This document shows, piece after piece, positions 1 through 7,983 of a stretch of DNA of 64,000 nt. Every line of letters starts with the position of its first letter. The first letter of the stretch is position 1. The DNA is taken from assembly GCA_902589315.1 (NCBI GenBank), contig CACISK010000003.1:121460-185459 (forward strand). Direction: 5' to 3'. The stretch is from an uncultured Pelagibacteraceae bacterium (lineage in GTDB: Bacteria > Pseudomonadota > Alphaproteobacteria > Pelagibacterales > Pelagibacteraceae). The notes under the pieces are model-generated. The model had not been told where the DNA came from. It saw only the letters and a program-made list of their open reading frames with translations, and did not search any database. The translations under genes and the position numbers were made by a program.

Positions 1-1
1 A

Positions 2-697
2 ATTGGTTATTCAATTTTAGGATTGAGAGGTCATTACTTTGCAATTTGTACATTGGGTTTAGGAGTTGCAGCAGGTGAAATTTCTGGAGGTATTGAAATT
101 ATTGGAGCTGGACAGGGCTTTACCACTCCTCCTTTTCCAAACATAGGTGGTTTAGAGGCAAGAGGTGAATTTTTTTATTTTTTAAGTTTCGGCGCACTGG
201 TACTCACATTCATTGCTGTAAGAGCAATTTACACAACAAGATTTAGATTAATTCTGAATGCGATCAGAGATAATGAAGACAAGGCTGAAGCAATGGGAAT
301 AGAGACTATGAAATATAAAATTTCTGGATGGATGATCTCAGCTTTCTTTTGTGGTCTTGCTGGTGGAATAATGGGAGGTTTAGTTGGTTACATAGACTCA
401 ACTGATGTTGCATTTGATGGAAGAGAAATGGGAGTATTCATGGTTTTGATGGCAATCCTTGGAGGTAAGGGGACTTTATGGGGCCCAATTATTGGTGCAA
501 CTTTATTTCACTTTTTTAAAGAAGGTTTTTGGACATTCTTCCTTGGATGGCAGTATGTTGCATTAGGGGTTTTAATTGTTGTTATAGTTATTTATTTTCC
601 TGAAGGTCTGATGGGATGGTTAAGAGAAAAATATCCAGAAAGATTTGGTGAAGTTGTTGATGAAGCTGATCGAAAAGCACAGGTGGAGCTAAAATGA
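2..697 (+). CDS. livM: LIV-type ABC transporter permease, LivM family (5' end cut by window)
   Basis: This is the C-terminal part of an inner-membrane permease of the branched-chain amino acid (HAAT) ABC importer family. The frame is open from the first bases of the window, and the codons before the first possible start (TTG at 23) read IGYSILGL, running into LRGHYFAICTLGLG. That motif is internal in LivM proteins, so the true start lies upstream. Several hydrophobic segments follow, plus the cytoplasmic coupling loop (RAIRDNEDKAEAMGI-like, about one third of the way in) that contacts the ATPase, and the usual family ending (FPEGLMGWL). It overlaps livG by 4 bases (ATGA), so translation is probably coupled. 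Substrate is not readable; LIV-type systems take amino acids, amides or urea. Confidence 0.9.
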   Translation: MGYSILGLRGHYFAICTLGLGVAAGEISGGIEIIGAGQGFTTPPFPNIGGLEARGEFFYFLSFGALVLTFIAVRAIYTTRFRLILNAIRDNEDKAEAMGIETMKYKISGWMISAFFCGLAGGIMGGLVGYIDSTDVAFDGREMGVFMVLMAILGGKGTLWGPIIGATLFHFFKEGFWTFFLGWQYVALGVLIVVIVIYFPEGLMGWLREKYPERFGEVVDEADRKAQVELK

Positions 698-1434
698 GCA
701 TTTTAGAAGTCAACAATGTAAGTAAATCATTTGGTGGTGTTAAAGCTAATGTAGATATTTCAATGTCGGTTGAAAAAGGAAAGATAGTTGGTCTTATTGG
801 ACCTAATGGATCTGGTAAAACTACTTTATTTAATTCAATAGTTGGTACTTATCCAATAGATAATGGTTCAATTAAGTTCAATGGAAAAGAAGTATCTGAA
901 TTACCGGTACCAGTAATTGCAAAATTGGGATTATTGAGAACATTTCAACAAACTAGAATCTATGGAAAATTAAACTGTGTAGATAACATGCTTATCAGTC
1001 ACAAAGGTAGTGATGAAAGTTTGTTTAAAATTTTCTCTAAAATTCCAAAAGAGCTCACAGAAAAAGCTGAAAACTTACTTAATTTTGTTGGATTGTATCA
1101 AAAAAGAAAACTCAGGGCAGGTGACCTATCTTTTGGTCAGCAAAAATTATTAGAACTTGCAATGGCACTAATGAATGAACCAGAAATGCTACTATTAGAT
1201 GAGCCAACAGCAGGTATTAATCCTACTTTAATTAATGGAATTATTGATAGACTAATCAAAGTTAATCAAGATTTTGGAATAACATTACTTGTTATTGAGC
1301 ACAATATGAGAGTGATTATGCAATTAGCTGAAGACATATTTTGTCTTGCACATGGTAAAATGCTTGCAAATGGTACTCCTGAAGAAATTAAAAATGATAA
1401 AAGAGTAGTTGATGCATATTTGGGGGCTCAATAA
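694..1434 (+). CDS. livG: LIV-type ABC transporter ATP-binding protein, LivG family
   Basis: This is a cytoplasmic nucleotide-binding subunit that powers the importer whose permease lies just upstream. Walker A (GPNGSGKTT) is at residues 36-44, a LivG-type signature LSFGQQ at 145-150, Walker B plus catalytic Glu (LLLDEP) at 166-171, and the switch His in IEHNM near 203. At 246 residues it has normal LivG length. The AYLG ending is typical of LivG and differs from the FLGG/FLGA ending of LivF. It overlaps livM by 4 bases and livF by 1 base. The signature loop has Phe where most ABC proteins have Gly (LSxGQ), a tolerated variant. Confidence 0.93.
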   Translation: MSILEVNNVSKSFGGVKANVDISMSVEKGKIVGLIGPNGSGKTTLFNSIVGTYPIDNGSIKFNGKEVSELPVPVIAKLGLLRTFQQTRIYGKLNCVDNMLISHKGSDESLFKIFSKIPKELTEKAENLLNFVGLYQKRKLRAGDLSFGQQKLLELAMALMNEPEMLLLDEPTAGINPTLINGIIDRLIKVNQDFGITLLVIEHNMRVIMQLAEDIFCLAHGKMLANGTPEEIKNDKRVVDAYLGAQ

Positions 1435-2219
1435 TGTCTAATCAATATGAAGTTTTGGGAAAAGCACCTGTTGCAGAAGATTTAAAAAACTTATCTTCTG
1501 AAGATATTCATTTAACAATAAAAAATTTGAATGCTGGATATGGTAAAATGGAAATTTTACATAATTTTGATTTATTTGTAAGCAAAGCTCAATCTTTATG
1601 CTTAATTGGTCCAAATGGAGCAGGCAAATCAACAATACTTCACTCAATATATGGATTTACAAATATTTTCTCAGGTAAAATAGAAATTGATGGAAAAGAA
1701 ATAACAAAATTAACCCCAGCTGAAAAATTAAAAACGGTTGGCATAGCTTATATTCTGCAAGATAATTCAGTTTTTCCAGATATGACTGTTGAAGAAAATT
1801 TGTTAATGGGTGGTTTTATCAAAGATAAAACAGAAGAGTCATATCAAGAAGCAGAAAAGATTTTAGACAAATATGAAAGATTAAGGAATAGAAGAAATCA
1901 ACCAGCAAAAGTTTTATCAGGTGGAGAAAGAAGATTACTGGAAATATCTAGAGCCTTAGTAATGAAACCTTCTGTTCTTTTAGTTGATGAACCTTCTATT
2001 GGATTAGAGCCAAAATATATTGATATGGTATTTGAAATTTTAGGTGACTTACAAAAAAATGAAAAGAAAACAATTATTCTAGTAGAGCAAAATGCCAAAA
2101 AAGGTTTAGAGTTTTCTGATATTGGATATGTATTAGTATCTGGTCAAACGGCAATAGCCGGAAGAGGTGATGATTTACTTAAAAATGATGATGTTGGACG
2201 TCTATTCCTAGGCGGATGA
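1434..2219 (+). CDS. livF: LIV-type ABC transporter ATP-binding protein, LivF family
   Basis: This is the second ATPase of the same importer. Walker A (GPNGAGKST) is at residues 59-67, the signature LSGGERR is in the middle, and Walker B (LLVDEPS) and VEQNAK follow, the last diagnostic of LivF. At 261 residues it is about 25 longer than most LivF proteins. The excess is an N-terminal extension (residues 1-27, acidic, no motif) that precedes the normal start-like segment IHLTIKNLNAGYG. The upstream livG stop overlaps this start in TAATG, which supports the annotated start and therefore a real extension. It overlaps azlC by 4 bases. Confidence 0.92.
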   Translation: MSNQYEVLGKAPVAEDLKNLSSEDIHLTIKNLNAGYGKMEILHNFDLFVSKAQSLCLIGPNGAGKSTILHSIYGFTNIFSGKIEIDGKEITKLTPAEKLKTVGIAYILQDNSVFPDMTVEENLLMGGFIKDKTEESYQEAEKILDKYERLRNRRNQPAKVLSGGERRLLEISRALVMKPSVLLVDEPSIGLEPKYIDMVFEILGDLQKNEKKTIILVEQNAKKGLEFSDIGYVLVSGQTAIAGRGDDLLKNDDVGRLFLGG

Positions 2220-2920
2220 TTAACACAAAATATTTTTTAAAAGGAATTCTTTGTGCAAAAGAATTTGATAGCCCTGCAATTGCTCTTGGTTTAAGCTTTT
2301 TAGCAATTGGTGCTTTATTAAAAAATTTAGGTTTCACAATTCAAGAAAGTATTTTTTCTACTTTTTTAACTTATGCATTACCTGGTTCACTTGTGATGGC
2401 AGAATCGATTTTGATTGGAGTTTCGTTACTTAATTTATTTTTTGCAGTTTGGTTAGTGAATGCAAGATTGTATCCGATGACTGTATCTTTAATGCCATTA
2501 TTAAAACATCAAAGCCAACCGAGATGGAAGTATTATCTTTCATCTCATTTTGTTGCAGTATCTTCATGGTTAATTCTTAAAAACAATTATAAAGATATTG
2601 AAAAAAAATATAGAGTCGACTTTTGGATAGGAATTGGAACTGCAACTTGGTTGATAGCAATTTTTTCAACTGTGTTAGGTTATTACTCTGCTGATTTCTT
2701 AAATAGAGAAATGATGATTGGACTAGCTATAATTAATCCAATTTATTTTACTTGCACAATGATAGGGGTGATGAAGTCTATACAATTAAATGTTTCAATA
2801 ATTTTAGGAGCTATCTTAGGACCTTTATTTTATCTTATTAGTCCTGATTGGTGTGTTTTGATTGGTGGGTTTATTGCTGGAACTGTTGCTTTTGTAATAG
2901 GAGAGAAAAATGTCAGCTAA
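2216..2920 (+). CDS. azlC: AzlC-family branched-chain amino acid exporter, large subunit
   Basis: This is an integral membrane protein of 234 residues with about seven hydrophobic segments, matching the AzlC/YgaZ family. The N-terminal motif with SPAIALGLSFLAIGALLKNLGF and the central LMPLLKH stretch are typical. AzlC acts with the small AzlD subunit to export branched-chain amino acids and analogues. The start ATGA overlaps the livF stop, and the end overlaps azlD by 11 bases, so importer and exporter are transcribed together. That arrangement suggests overflow control for the amino acid taken up by the LIV system, which is inference from position only. Confidence 0.85.
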   Translation: MINTKYFLKGILCAKEFDSPAIALGLSFLAIGALLKNLGFTIQESIFSTFLTYALPGSLVMAESILIGVSLLNLFFAVWLVNARLYPMTVSLMPLLKHQSQPRWKYYLSSHFVAVSSWLILKNNYKDIEKKYRVDFWIGIGTATWLIAIFSTVLGYYSADFLNREMMIGLAIINPIYFTCTMIGVMKSIQLNVSIILGAILGPLFYLISPDWCVLIGGFIAGTVAFVIGEKNVS

Positions 2921-3236
2921 TGTTGTTTTAATAATAGTTATTACATCTTTAGCAACTTATATCTCAAGGTTTTTAGGAGCTTTCACATCTGAAATAATAG
3001 ATGAAAATACTAAAATATATAGGTGGTTTAATTATTTAGCGTATTCGACATTGGCTGCTCTAATTTCTAGAATGATAATATTTCCAGCTGGTGCACTTTC
3101 TGATAGTAATTATTTATCTAGATTTATTGTTGTATTTTTAGCAATAATAATTTTTAAATTAACTAGAAATAATTTAGTTTACCCAACTTTATTCTCTGCT
3201 ATCATTATGTTTTTATTAAGTAGCTTTACGATATAA
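2910..3236 (+). CDS. azlD: AzlD-family branched-chain amino acid exporter, small subunit
   Basis: This is a 108-residue, four-segment membrane protein with the AzlD family hallmark ATYISRFLGAF near its N-terminus. It pairs with AzlC to make the exporter. The start lies 11 bases inside azlC, a usual arrangement for this pair, and the stop abuts the next start with no gap. Length is normal for the family. The family call rests on position next to azlC, size and hydrophobicity as well as the motif. Confidence 0.83.
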   Translation: MSANVVLIIVITSLATYISRFLGAFTSEIIDENTKIYRWFNYLAYSTLAALISRMIIFPAGALSDSNYLSRFIVVFLAIIIFKLTRNNLVYPTLFSAIIMFLLSSFTI

Positions 3237-3743
3237 ATGAAAAAAATTATTTTACTATTTTTCTTGATTTTAATACCAGGTATTTCACAAGCAGCATGTG
3301 ACGATCCTTTAACCGATGGTGTTGATTATACTAACTGTAGATTTTCAGATGGACAAGATTTACAAGGCAGTTATTTGCCCAACTCAAATTTATCATTTGC
3401 AAGTTTTATACAAGTAAATTTTGATAAAAGTATTATGATGACATCAAATTTGTCATTTGGAACTTTTCCAGAGTCAACATTTGTAAGAGCTAACTTGTAT
3501 GAGTCAACTCTCGTTGGTGGAAATTTTGAAAAAGCTAATTTTACAGGAGCAAATATGACGAGGGTTGACTTTATGGGCTCAACATTAATTGAAGCAAATT
3601 TTCAAAATGCAAATCTAATGGAAGCTAATTTTACCTCGTCAAATATGACCAATGCTAATTTTGATGGAGCAAATTTAATTGGAGCAACATGGACTAACGG
3701 TGAAACATGTGGACCAAATTCAATTGGAGTTTGTAATAAATAA
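3237..3743 (+). CDS. Exported pentapeptide-repeat protein
   Basis: A 168-residue protein with a clear signal peptide (residues 1 to about 19, ending SQA|A). After a short Cys-containing segment (CDDPLTDGVDYTNC), residues 45-150 are built of pentapeptide repeats of the A(D/N)LXX type, for example ANFTGANMT, ANFQNANLM and ANFDGANLI. These would fold as a right-handed quadrilateral beta-helix. Two further Cys lie at the C-terminus (CGPNSIGVC), so the ends may be disulphide-closed in the periplasm. The start codon follows the azlD stop immediately, which places it in the LIV/Azl operon. Most described pentapeptide proteins are cytoplasmic; the function here is unknown. Confidence 0.8.
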   Translation: MKKIILLFFLILIPGISQAACDDPLTDGVDYTNCRFSDGQDLQGSYLPNSNLSFASFIQVNFDKSIMMTSNLSFGTFPESTFVRANLYESTLVGGNFEKANFTGANMTRVDFMGSTLIEANFQNANLMEANFTSSNMTNANFDGANLIGATWTNGETCGPNSIGVCNK

Positions 3744-3748
3744 TTATA

Positions 3749-4669
3749 ATGGATAGCTTAGATACTATTCAAGGGTTTGATATTTCATTTAGTGATTATT
3801 CCAAAAGAATAATAAATATTAAAATTGAAGATGAAATTATAGATAAACTAATATTTCCTTTTAAAAAATTTGATATTACAGCTCTTGAATATAAACCTTT
3901 TACTAGATTTACACTTGCAAAATCTTTAGATGATTCAACAGGTGGAAAGCTAGGAAAATTTATAAACTCTATATTGAGAGATAGAGATACAGGTTGTTTT
4001 ATTATAGGGCCTAAAAATAAATCTAAAAAAATTGATAACAATTTTCTTATTAAACTATCAACAGCTGTAACACACTTACTAGGTAATCCAAATTTTGATT
4101 CAATGGCTGGAAAATATTATGCAAGATTTCATGTTAAACATGAGGACAATAGCGATTCATATCTTAGAAAAGCATATACAAATATGGATCTTCATACTGA
4201 TGGTACTTATGTTAAAGAAAAAACTGACTGGTTATTAATGTTAAAAATGGAGGAAGAAAATGTACAAGGTGGAGAAACTGCAATGTTGCACCTTGATGAT
4301 TGGGAACATTTAGATAGCTTAACTAATGATAAAGTTGGAAAACAAAAATTTATATGGGGTTCTCCAAAAAGTAAAAATGTTGACTATAAAGTAGAACATC
4401 CTGTTTTTTCAGAAGACGAAAATGGAAAGCCACAAATTTCTTACATAGACCAATTTCCTGAGCCTAAAAATATGGAACAAGGACTATTTCTACAAAAATT
4501 ATCAGACTCTTTAGAGGGAAGTCAAAAAAAGATTGTAATGCCATTACCAGTTGGCTTTTCAGTAGTTGCAAATAACTATTTCTGGCTTCATGGTAGAAAA
4601 CCATTTGTAGAAAATAAAAAATTATCAAGAGAATTACTAAGAATTAGAGGTTCTTTTTTTACTAATTAA
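3749..4669 (+). CDS. glaH: Glutarate 2-hydroxylase (CsiD/GlaH family Fe(II)/2-oxoglutarate dioxygenase)
   Basis: Predicted to hydroxylate glutarate to L-2-hydroxyglutarate using O2 and 2-oxoglutarate, a step in lysine/cadaverine/5-aminovalerate breakdown. The 306-residue protein follows E. coli CsiD (325 residues, from memory) along its length: ALEYKPFTRFTLAKSLDD, SKYYARF-like GKYYARFHVK, DNSDSYLR, HLDDWEHLD and YIDQF. The iron ligands are visible as His149-x-Asp151 and His281 (FWLHGR), and the 2-oxoglutarate arginine is in RELLRIRG near residue 298-300. It starts 5 bases after the pentapeptide gene. No L-2-hydroxyglutarate oxidase (LhgO) is in the window, although it is the usual partner. 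Confidence 0.88.
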   Translation: MDSLDTIQGFDISFSDYSKRIINIKIEDEIIDKLIFPFKKFDITALEYKPFTRFTLAKSLDDSTGGKLGKFINSILRDRDTGCFIIGPKNKSKKIDNNFLIKLSTAVTHLLGNPNFDSMAGKYYARFHVKHEDNSDSYLRKAYTNMDLHTDGTYVKEKTDWLLMLKMEEENVQGGETAMLHLDDWEHLDSLTNDKVGKQKFIWGSPKSKNVDYKVEHPVFSEDENGKPQISYIDQFPEPKNMEQGLFLQKLSDSLEGSQKKIVMPLPVGFSVVANNYFWLHGRKPFVENKKLSRELLRIRGSFFTN

Positions 4670-4702
4670 TTAATTTTAGTGATAATAATCACTTAGTTTA
4701 TC

Positions 4703-5476
4703 ATGAAAATCGGATTTATTGGTACAGGACATATCTCAAAATCAGTAATCAATGGAATACTGGGATCAAAATTAAAAATTAATAAAATAATTGTATCAAA
4801 GAGAAATTCAAAAATTTCAAGTGAACTTAAAAGAAAAAGTAAAAAGATAAAAATATCTGCTGATAATCAGGATATTATAAATCAATCAAATTGGGTTTTT
4901 TTAGCAGTAACACCAACAACTGGAAAAATTATTCTTCCAAAACTAAAATTTAAAAAAGGTCAAACAATAGTGAGTTTTATATCAACTATAAAAATGACTG
5001 AATTAAAAAAATATATTAAAGTCAAAACTAAGATAATTAGAGCAATTCCTTTGCCTCCAATTTCTCTTAGAAAAGGACCAGTACCAATTTTTCCACCAGA
5101 TAAACAAGTTAGAAATTTTTTTAATAAGCTTGGCACATCTGTTGAAATAAAAAATGAAAACTTATCACTAAATTTTTGGTCAACTTCATCAATGATGGCA
5201 CCATTTTATGAATTACTACAAACTCTGAGTGAATGGTTAGTAAAAAAGGGAATTAATAGAAGTGACTCTCAAAAGTATATTACTTCGTTATTTATTGCTT
5301 TATCAGAGGATGCAAAAATGAATTCAAATAAAGATTTAAAAGTACTCGTTAAAAATTCACAAACCCCAAAAGGTTTAAATGAACAAGCTGTTAAAGAATT
5401 AAGAAAACTTGGATTTTATAAATCTCTAAATAAAACAGTAAATAGCGTCTTGAATAGATTAAAAAAAAGTAAGTAA
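4703..5476 (+). CDS. Pyrroline-5-carboxylate reductase family protein (ProC-like)
   Basis: A 257-residue NAD(P)H-dependent oxidoreductase of the ProC fold. The N-terminal dinucleotide motif GFIGTGHIS is at residues 4-12, followed by AVTPTT in place of the usual AVKP segment and a RAIPLPPIS stretch matching RxMPNTP in genuine ProC. The C-terminal dimerisation helices contain LLQTLSEW and a TPKGLNEQAVKEL motif close to the TPGGTT...L of ProC. These substitutions, and the gene's position between glaH and a LIV importer rather than among proline genes, suggest a paralogue acting on another cyclic imine or acid. It is unusually Lys/Asn-rich. It lies 33 bases after glaH and 1 base before livG. Confidence 0.75.
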   Translation: MKIGFIGTGHISKSVINGILGSKLKINKIIVSKRNSKISSELKRKSKKIKISADNQDIINQSNWVFLAVTPTTGKIILPKLKFKKGQTIVSFISTIKMTELKKYIKVKTKIIRAIPLPPISLRKGPVPIFPPDKQVRNFFNKLGTSVEIKNENLSLNFWSTSSMMAPFYELLQTLSEWLVKKGINRSDSQKYITSLFIALSEDAKMNSNKDLKVLVKNSQTPKGLNEQAVKELRKLGFYKSLNKTVNSVLNRLKKSK

Positions 5477-5477
5477 A

Positions 5478-6266
5478 ATGTCTGACAATATCTTACAGGT
5501 AAATAAACTTACAAAATTATTTGGAGGACTAGCAGCAGTTTCAAATTGCTCATTAAATATTAAATCGGGTTCAATCACTGGAATAATCGGCCCAAACGGT
5601 TCTGGAAAAACAACATTATTTAATTTAATAGCTGGAAATTTAAAATCTAATGATGGAGAGGTAATATTTAACGATGAAAATATTACTGATATACCATCGC
5701 ATGAGTTGTTTGGCAGAGGATTATTAAGAACCTTTCAGATTGCACATGAATTTTCAAACCTAACAGTTTTAGAAAACTTAATGATGGTGCCATCAAATCA
5801 AAGTGGAGAAAATTTATTAAATGCACTTATTAAACCTGGACTAGTTAAAAAAGAGGAAAAAGTTATTAGAGAAAAAGCCTATGAGGTTGTAGATTTTCTT
5901 AATTTAACACATTTAGCTAATGAAAGAGCTGGAAACCTATCAGGAGGTCAAAAAAAATTATTAGAATTAGGACGGACTATGATGGTTGATGCAAAATTGG
6001 TTTTACTTGATGAAGTAGGAGCGGGAGTTAATAGAACACTTTTAAAAGATCTAGGAACTGCAATATTAAAATTGAATAAAGAAAAAAATTATACTTTTTG
6101 TATGATAGAGCATGATATGGATTTTATAAGCAGAATGTGTGATCCGGTAATAGTAATGGCAGATGGTTCAGTTTTATTTGAAGGAACATCTGAAGAAGTG
6201 AAAAAAAACGAAAAAGTAATTGAAAGTTATTTAGGAAAGTCAAACTTAACAAAAAAAGAAAATTAA
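5478..6266 (+). CDS. livG: LIV-type ABC transporter ATP-binding protein, LivG family (second system)
   Basis: This is the first ATPase of a second HAAT importer. Walker A (GPNGSGKTT) is at residues 38-46, then LLRTFQIAHEF (the LivG Q-loop region), signature LSGGQKK, Walker B (LVLLDEVGAGVN) with Val-Gly in place of Pro-Thr after the catalytic Glu, and the switch His in IEHDMDF. At 262 residues it is normal. The order here is ATPases first, then permeases, with the binding protein on the other strand, opposite to the classic livKHMGF order. The stop overlaps the next start (TAATG). Confidence 0.92.
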   Translation: MSDNILQVNKLTKLFGGLAAVSNCSLNIKSGSITGIIGPNGSGKTTLFNLIAGNLKSNDGEVIFNDENITDIPSHELFGRGLLRTFQIAHEFSNLTVLENLMMVPSNQSGENLLNALIKPGLVKKEEKVIREKAYEVVDFLNLTHLANERAGNLSGGQKKLLELGRTMMVDAKLVLLDEVGAGVNRTLLKDLGTAILKLNKEKNYTFCMIEHDMDFISRMCDPVIVMADGSVLFEGTSEEVKKNEKVIESYLGKSNLTKKEN

Positions 6267-6973
6267 TGGCATACTTTGAAGGAGCAAAAATGACAGCTGG
6301 TTATGGGGACGGACCTGATATAATTAGTTCATGTTCCATAACTGCTAATAGAGGAGAGATAGTAGCTATTCTAGGTCCTAATGGTGCTGGCAAATCAACA
6401 GCCATGAAAGCGATGCTCGGATTATTAAAATTAAAGTCAGGATCAGTAACTTTGAATGGTGAAGATATTTCAAATATTAATCCTCAAGATCGTGTAAAAA
6501 AGGGCATTTCATTTGTTCCACAAACAAGAAATGTATTTGCAGAATTAACTGTAAGAGAAAATTTAGAGATAGGTGGCTTTTTGACAGAAGGGAGTTTAGA
6601 AAACAAAATTGAGAGTATTTATAGTTTATTTCCAATCTTAAGTGAAAAAAAATCTCAAATCGTTGGTCAATTATCTGGTGGACAACGTCAGCAAGTAGCG
6701 CTTGGAAGAGCTTTGATGAGTGATCCGTCAGTTCTTATGTTAGATGAGCCCACCGCTGGAGTTTCTCCAATTGTAATGGATGAATTGTTTGAACATATAA
6801 TAAAAGTTAAAAAAACAAATGTTGCCGTTATTATGGTTGAGCAAAATGCAAAGCAAGCATTAAGTATTTCAGATCGAGGCTATGTATTGGTAACAGGTCA
6901 AAATAAATTTGAGGGATCCGGCAATGATTTGCTTGAGGATCCCGAAGTTCGTAGATCATTTTTGGGAGCATAA
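6266..6973 (+). CDS. livF: LIV-type ABC transporter ATP-binding protein, LivF family (second system)
   Basis: The second ATPase, 235 residues. Walker A (GPNGAGKST) is at residues 37-45, the PQTRNVFAELTVRENLEIG region is typical of LivF, and the signature LSGGQRQQ, Walker B (LMLDEPTAGVSP) and VEQNAKQAL are intact. Unlike the LivF at 1434 it has no N-terminal extension. It overlaps the neighbours on both sides by one base, so the four genes 5478-9350 form one translationally coupled unit. Confidence 0.93.
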   Translation: MAYFEGAKMTAGYGDGPDIISSCSITANRGEIVAILGPNGAGKSTAMKAMLGLLKLKSGSVTLNGEDISNINPQDRVKKGISFVPQTRNVFAELTVRENLEIGGFLTEGSLENKIESIYSLFPILSEKKSQIVGQLSGGQRQQVALGRALMSDPSVLMLDEPTAGVSPIVMDELFEHIIKVKKTNVAVIMVEQNAKQALSISDRGYVLVTGQNKFEGSGNDLLEDPEVRRSFLGA

Positions 6974-7983
6974 TGGATTTCTTAAATGCAATAATTGTAC
7001 TTTTAAATTTCACAGTAATACCAGCGTTAGCTTATGGTTCACAATTAGCTTTAGGTGCTATTTTTGTTACTTTAATTTATGCAGTTTTAAGATTTGCTAA
7101 TTTTGCAACTGGAGACATGATGTCTTTTGGAACCATGTTTGCAGTTATTTTAACATATTATTTTCAGTCATTAGGTATTGGATTAGGTGTTTTGCCAACA
7201 GCACTTTTAACAATTCCTTTCGCGATCTTAATGATGATTCTATATATGTTAATTATAGACAAATTTGTTTTCAGTTATTATAGGATAAAAAAAAGTCCTC
7301 CAGTTCAGTTCGCAATGGTTAGCGTAGGGGTAATGTTTGTCACTCAAGCCTTAATTAGAATAATCATCGGACCATCAGATAGAAGATTTTTAGATGGTGA
7401 AAAATTTATACTTAAAGCAACAGAATTTAAAGAAATGACAGGTCTTGCTGAAGGTATAACTTTAAAATCAACACAAGCAATAACAATCATTGTAACTCTA
7501 ATTGTTGTTTCAATAATGTTTTGGTTTTTAAATAGAACTAAAACTGGAACAAGTATGAGAGCTTATTCAGACAATGAAGATTTAGCATTATTGTCTGGTA
7601 TAGATCCTAAGAGAGTTGTTTTGATAACATGGGTCATCGCAGGAATTTTGGCTACTATTGGTGGAGTATTATACGGGTTAGATAAAAGTTATAGACCTTT
7701 TGTTTATTTTAATAATATGCTTCCAATATTCGCCGCAGCAATTGTTGGAGGAATCGGAAATCCATTTGGAGCCTTCCTAGGTGGATACGTTATAGCTTTT
7801 GCAGAAATATTTGTAACTTACGCATACAAAAGATTTATTTCATATCTATTACCTGAACATCTTGAGCCAGACTCTTTACTCCAGTTATTATCGACAGATT
7901 ACAAGTTTGCAGTTTCATTCTCAATTTTAGTAATTGTTTTATTAATAAGGCCGTCCGGTATCTTTAAAGGAAAAGTAATATGA
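6973..7983 (+). CDS. livH: LIV-type ABC transporter permease, LivH family
   Basis: A 336-residue inner-membrane permease. The N-terminal half has the LivH motif ALGAIFVTLIYAVLRFANFATGDMMSFGTMF, where Asn and Asp in FANFATGD are conserved in the family. The EAA-like loop MRAYSDNEDLALLSGID couples to LivF/LivG, and a glycine-rich segment AAAIVGGIGNPFGAFLGG follows. The ending LLIRPSGIFKG is standard. Slightly longer than E. coli LivH (about 308 residues), with the excess in the C-terminal third around YKRFISYLLPEHLEPD. It overlaps livM by 4 bases. Confidence 0.92.
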   Translation: MDFLNAIIVLLNFTVIPALAYGSQLALGAIFVTLIYAVLRFANFATGDMMSFGTMFAVILTYYFQSLGIGLGVLPTALLTIPFAILMMILYMLIIDKFVFSYYRIKKSPPVQFAMVSVGVMFVTQALIRIIIGPSDRRFLDGEKFILKATEFKEMTGLAEGITLKSTQAITIIVTLIVVSIMFWFLNRTKTGTSMRAYSDNEDLALLSGIDPKRVVLITWVIAGILATIGGVLYGLDKSYRPFVYFNNMLPIFAAAIVGGIGNPFGAFLGGYVIAFAEIFVTYAYKRFISYLLPEHLEPDSLLQLLSTDYKFAVSFSILVIVLLIRPSGIFKGKVI

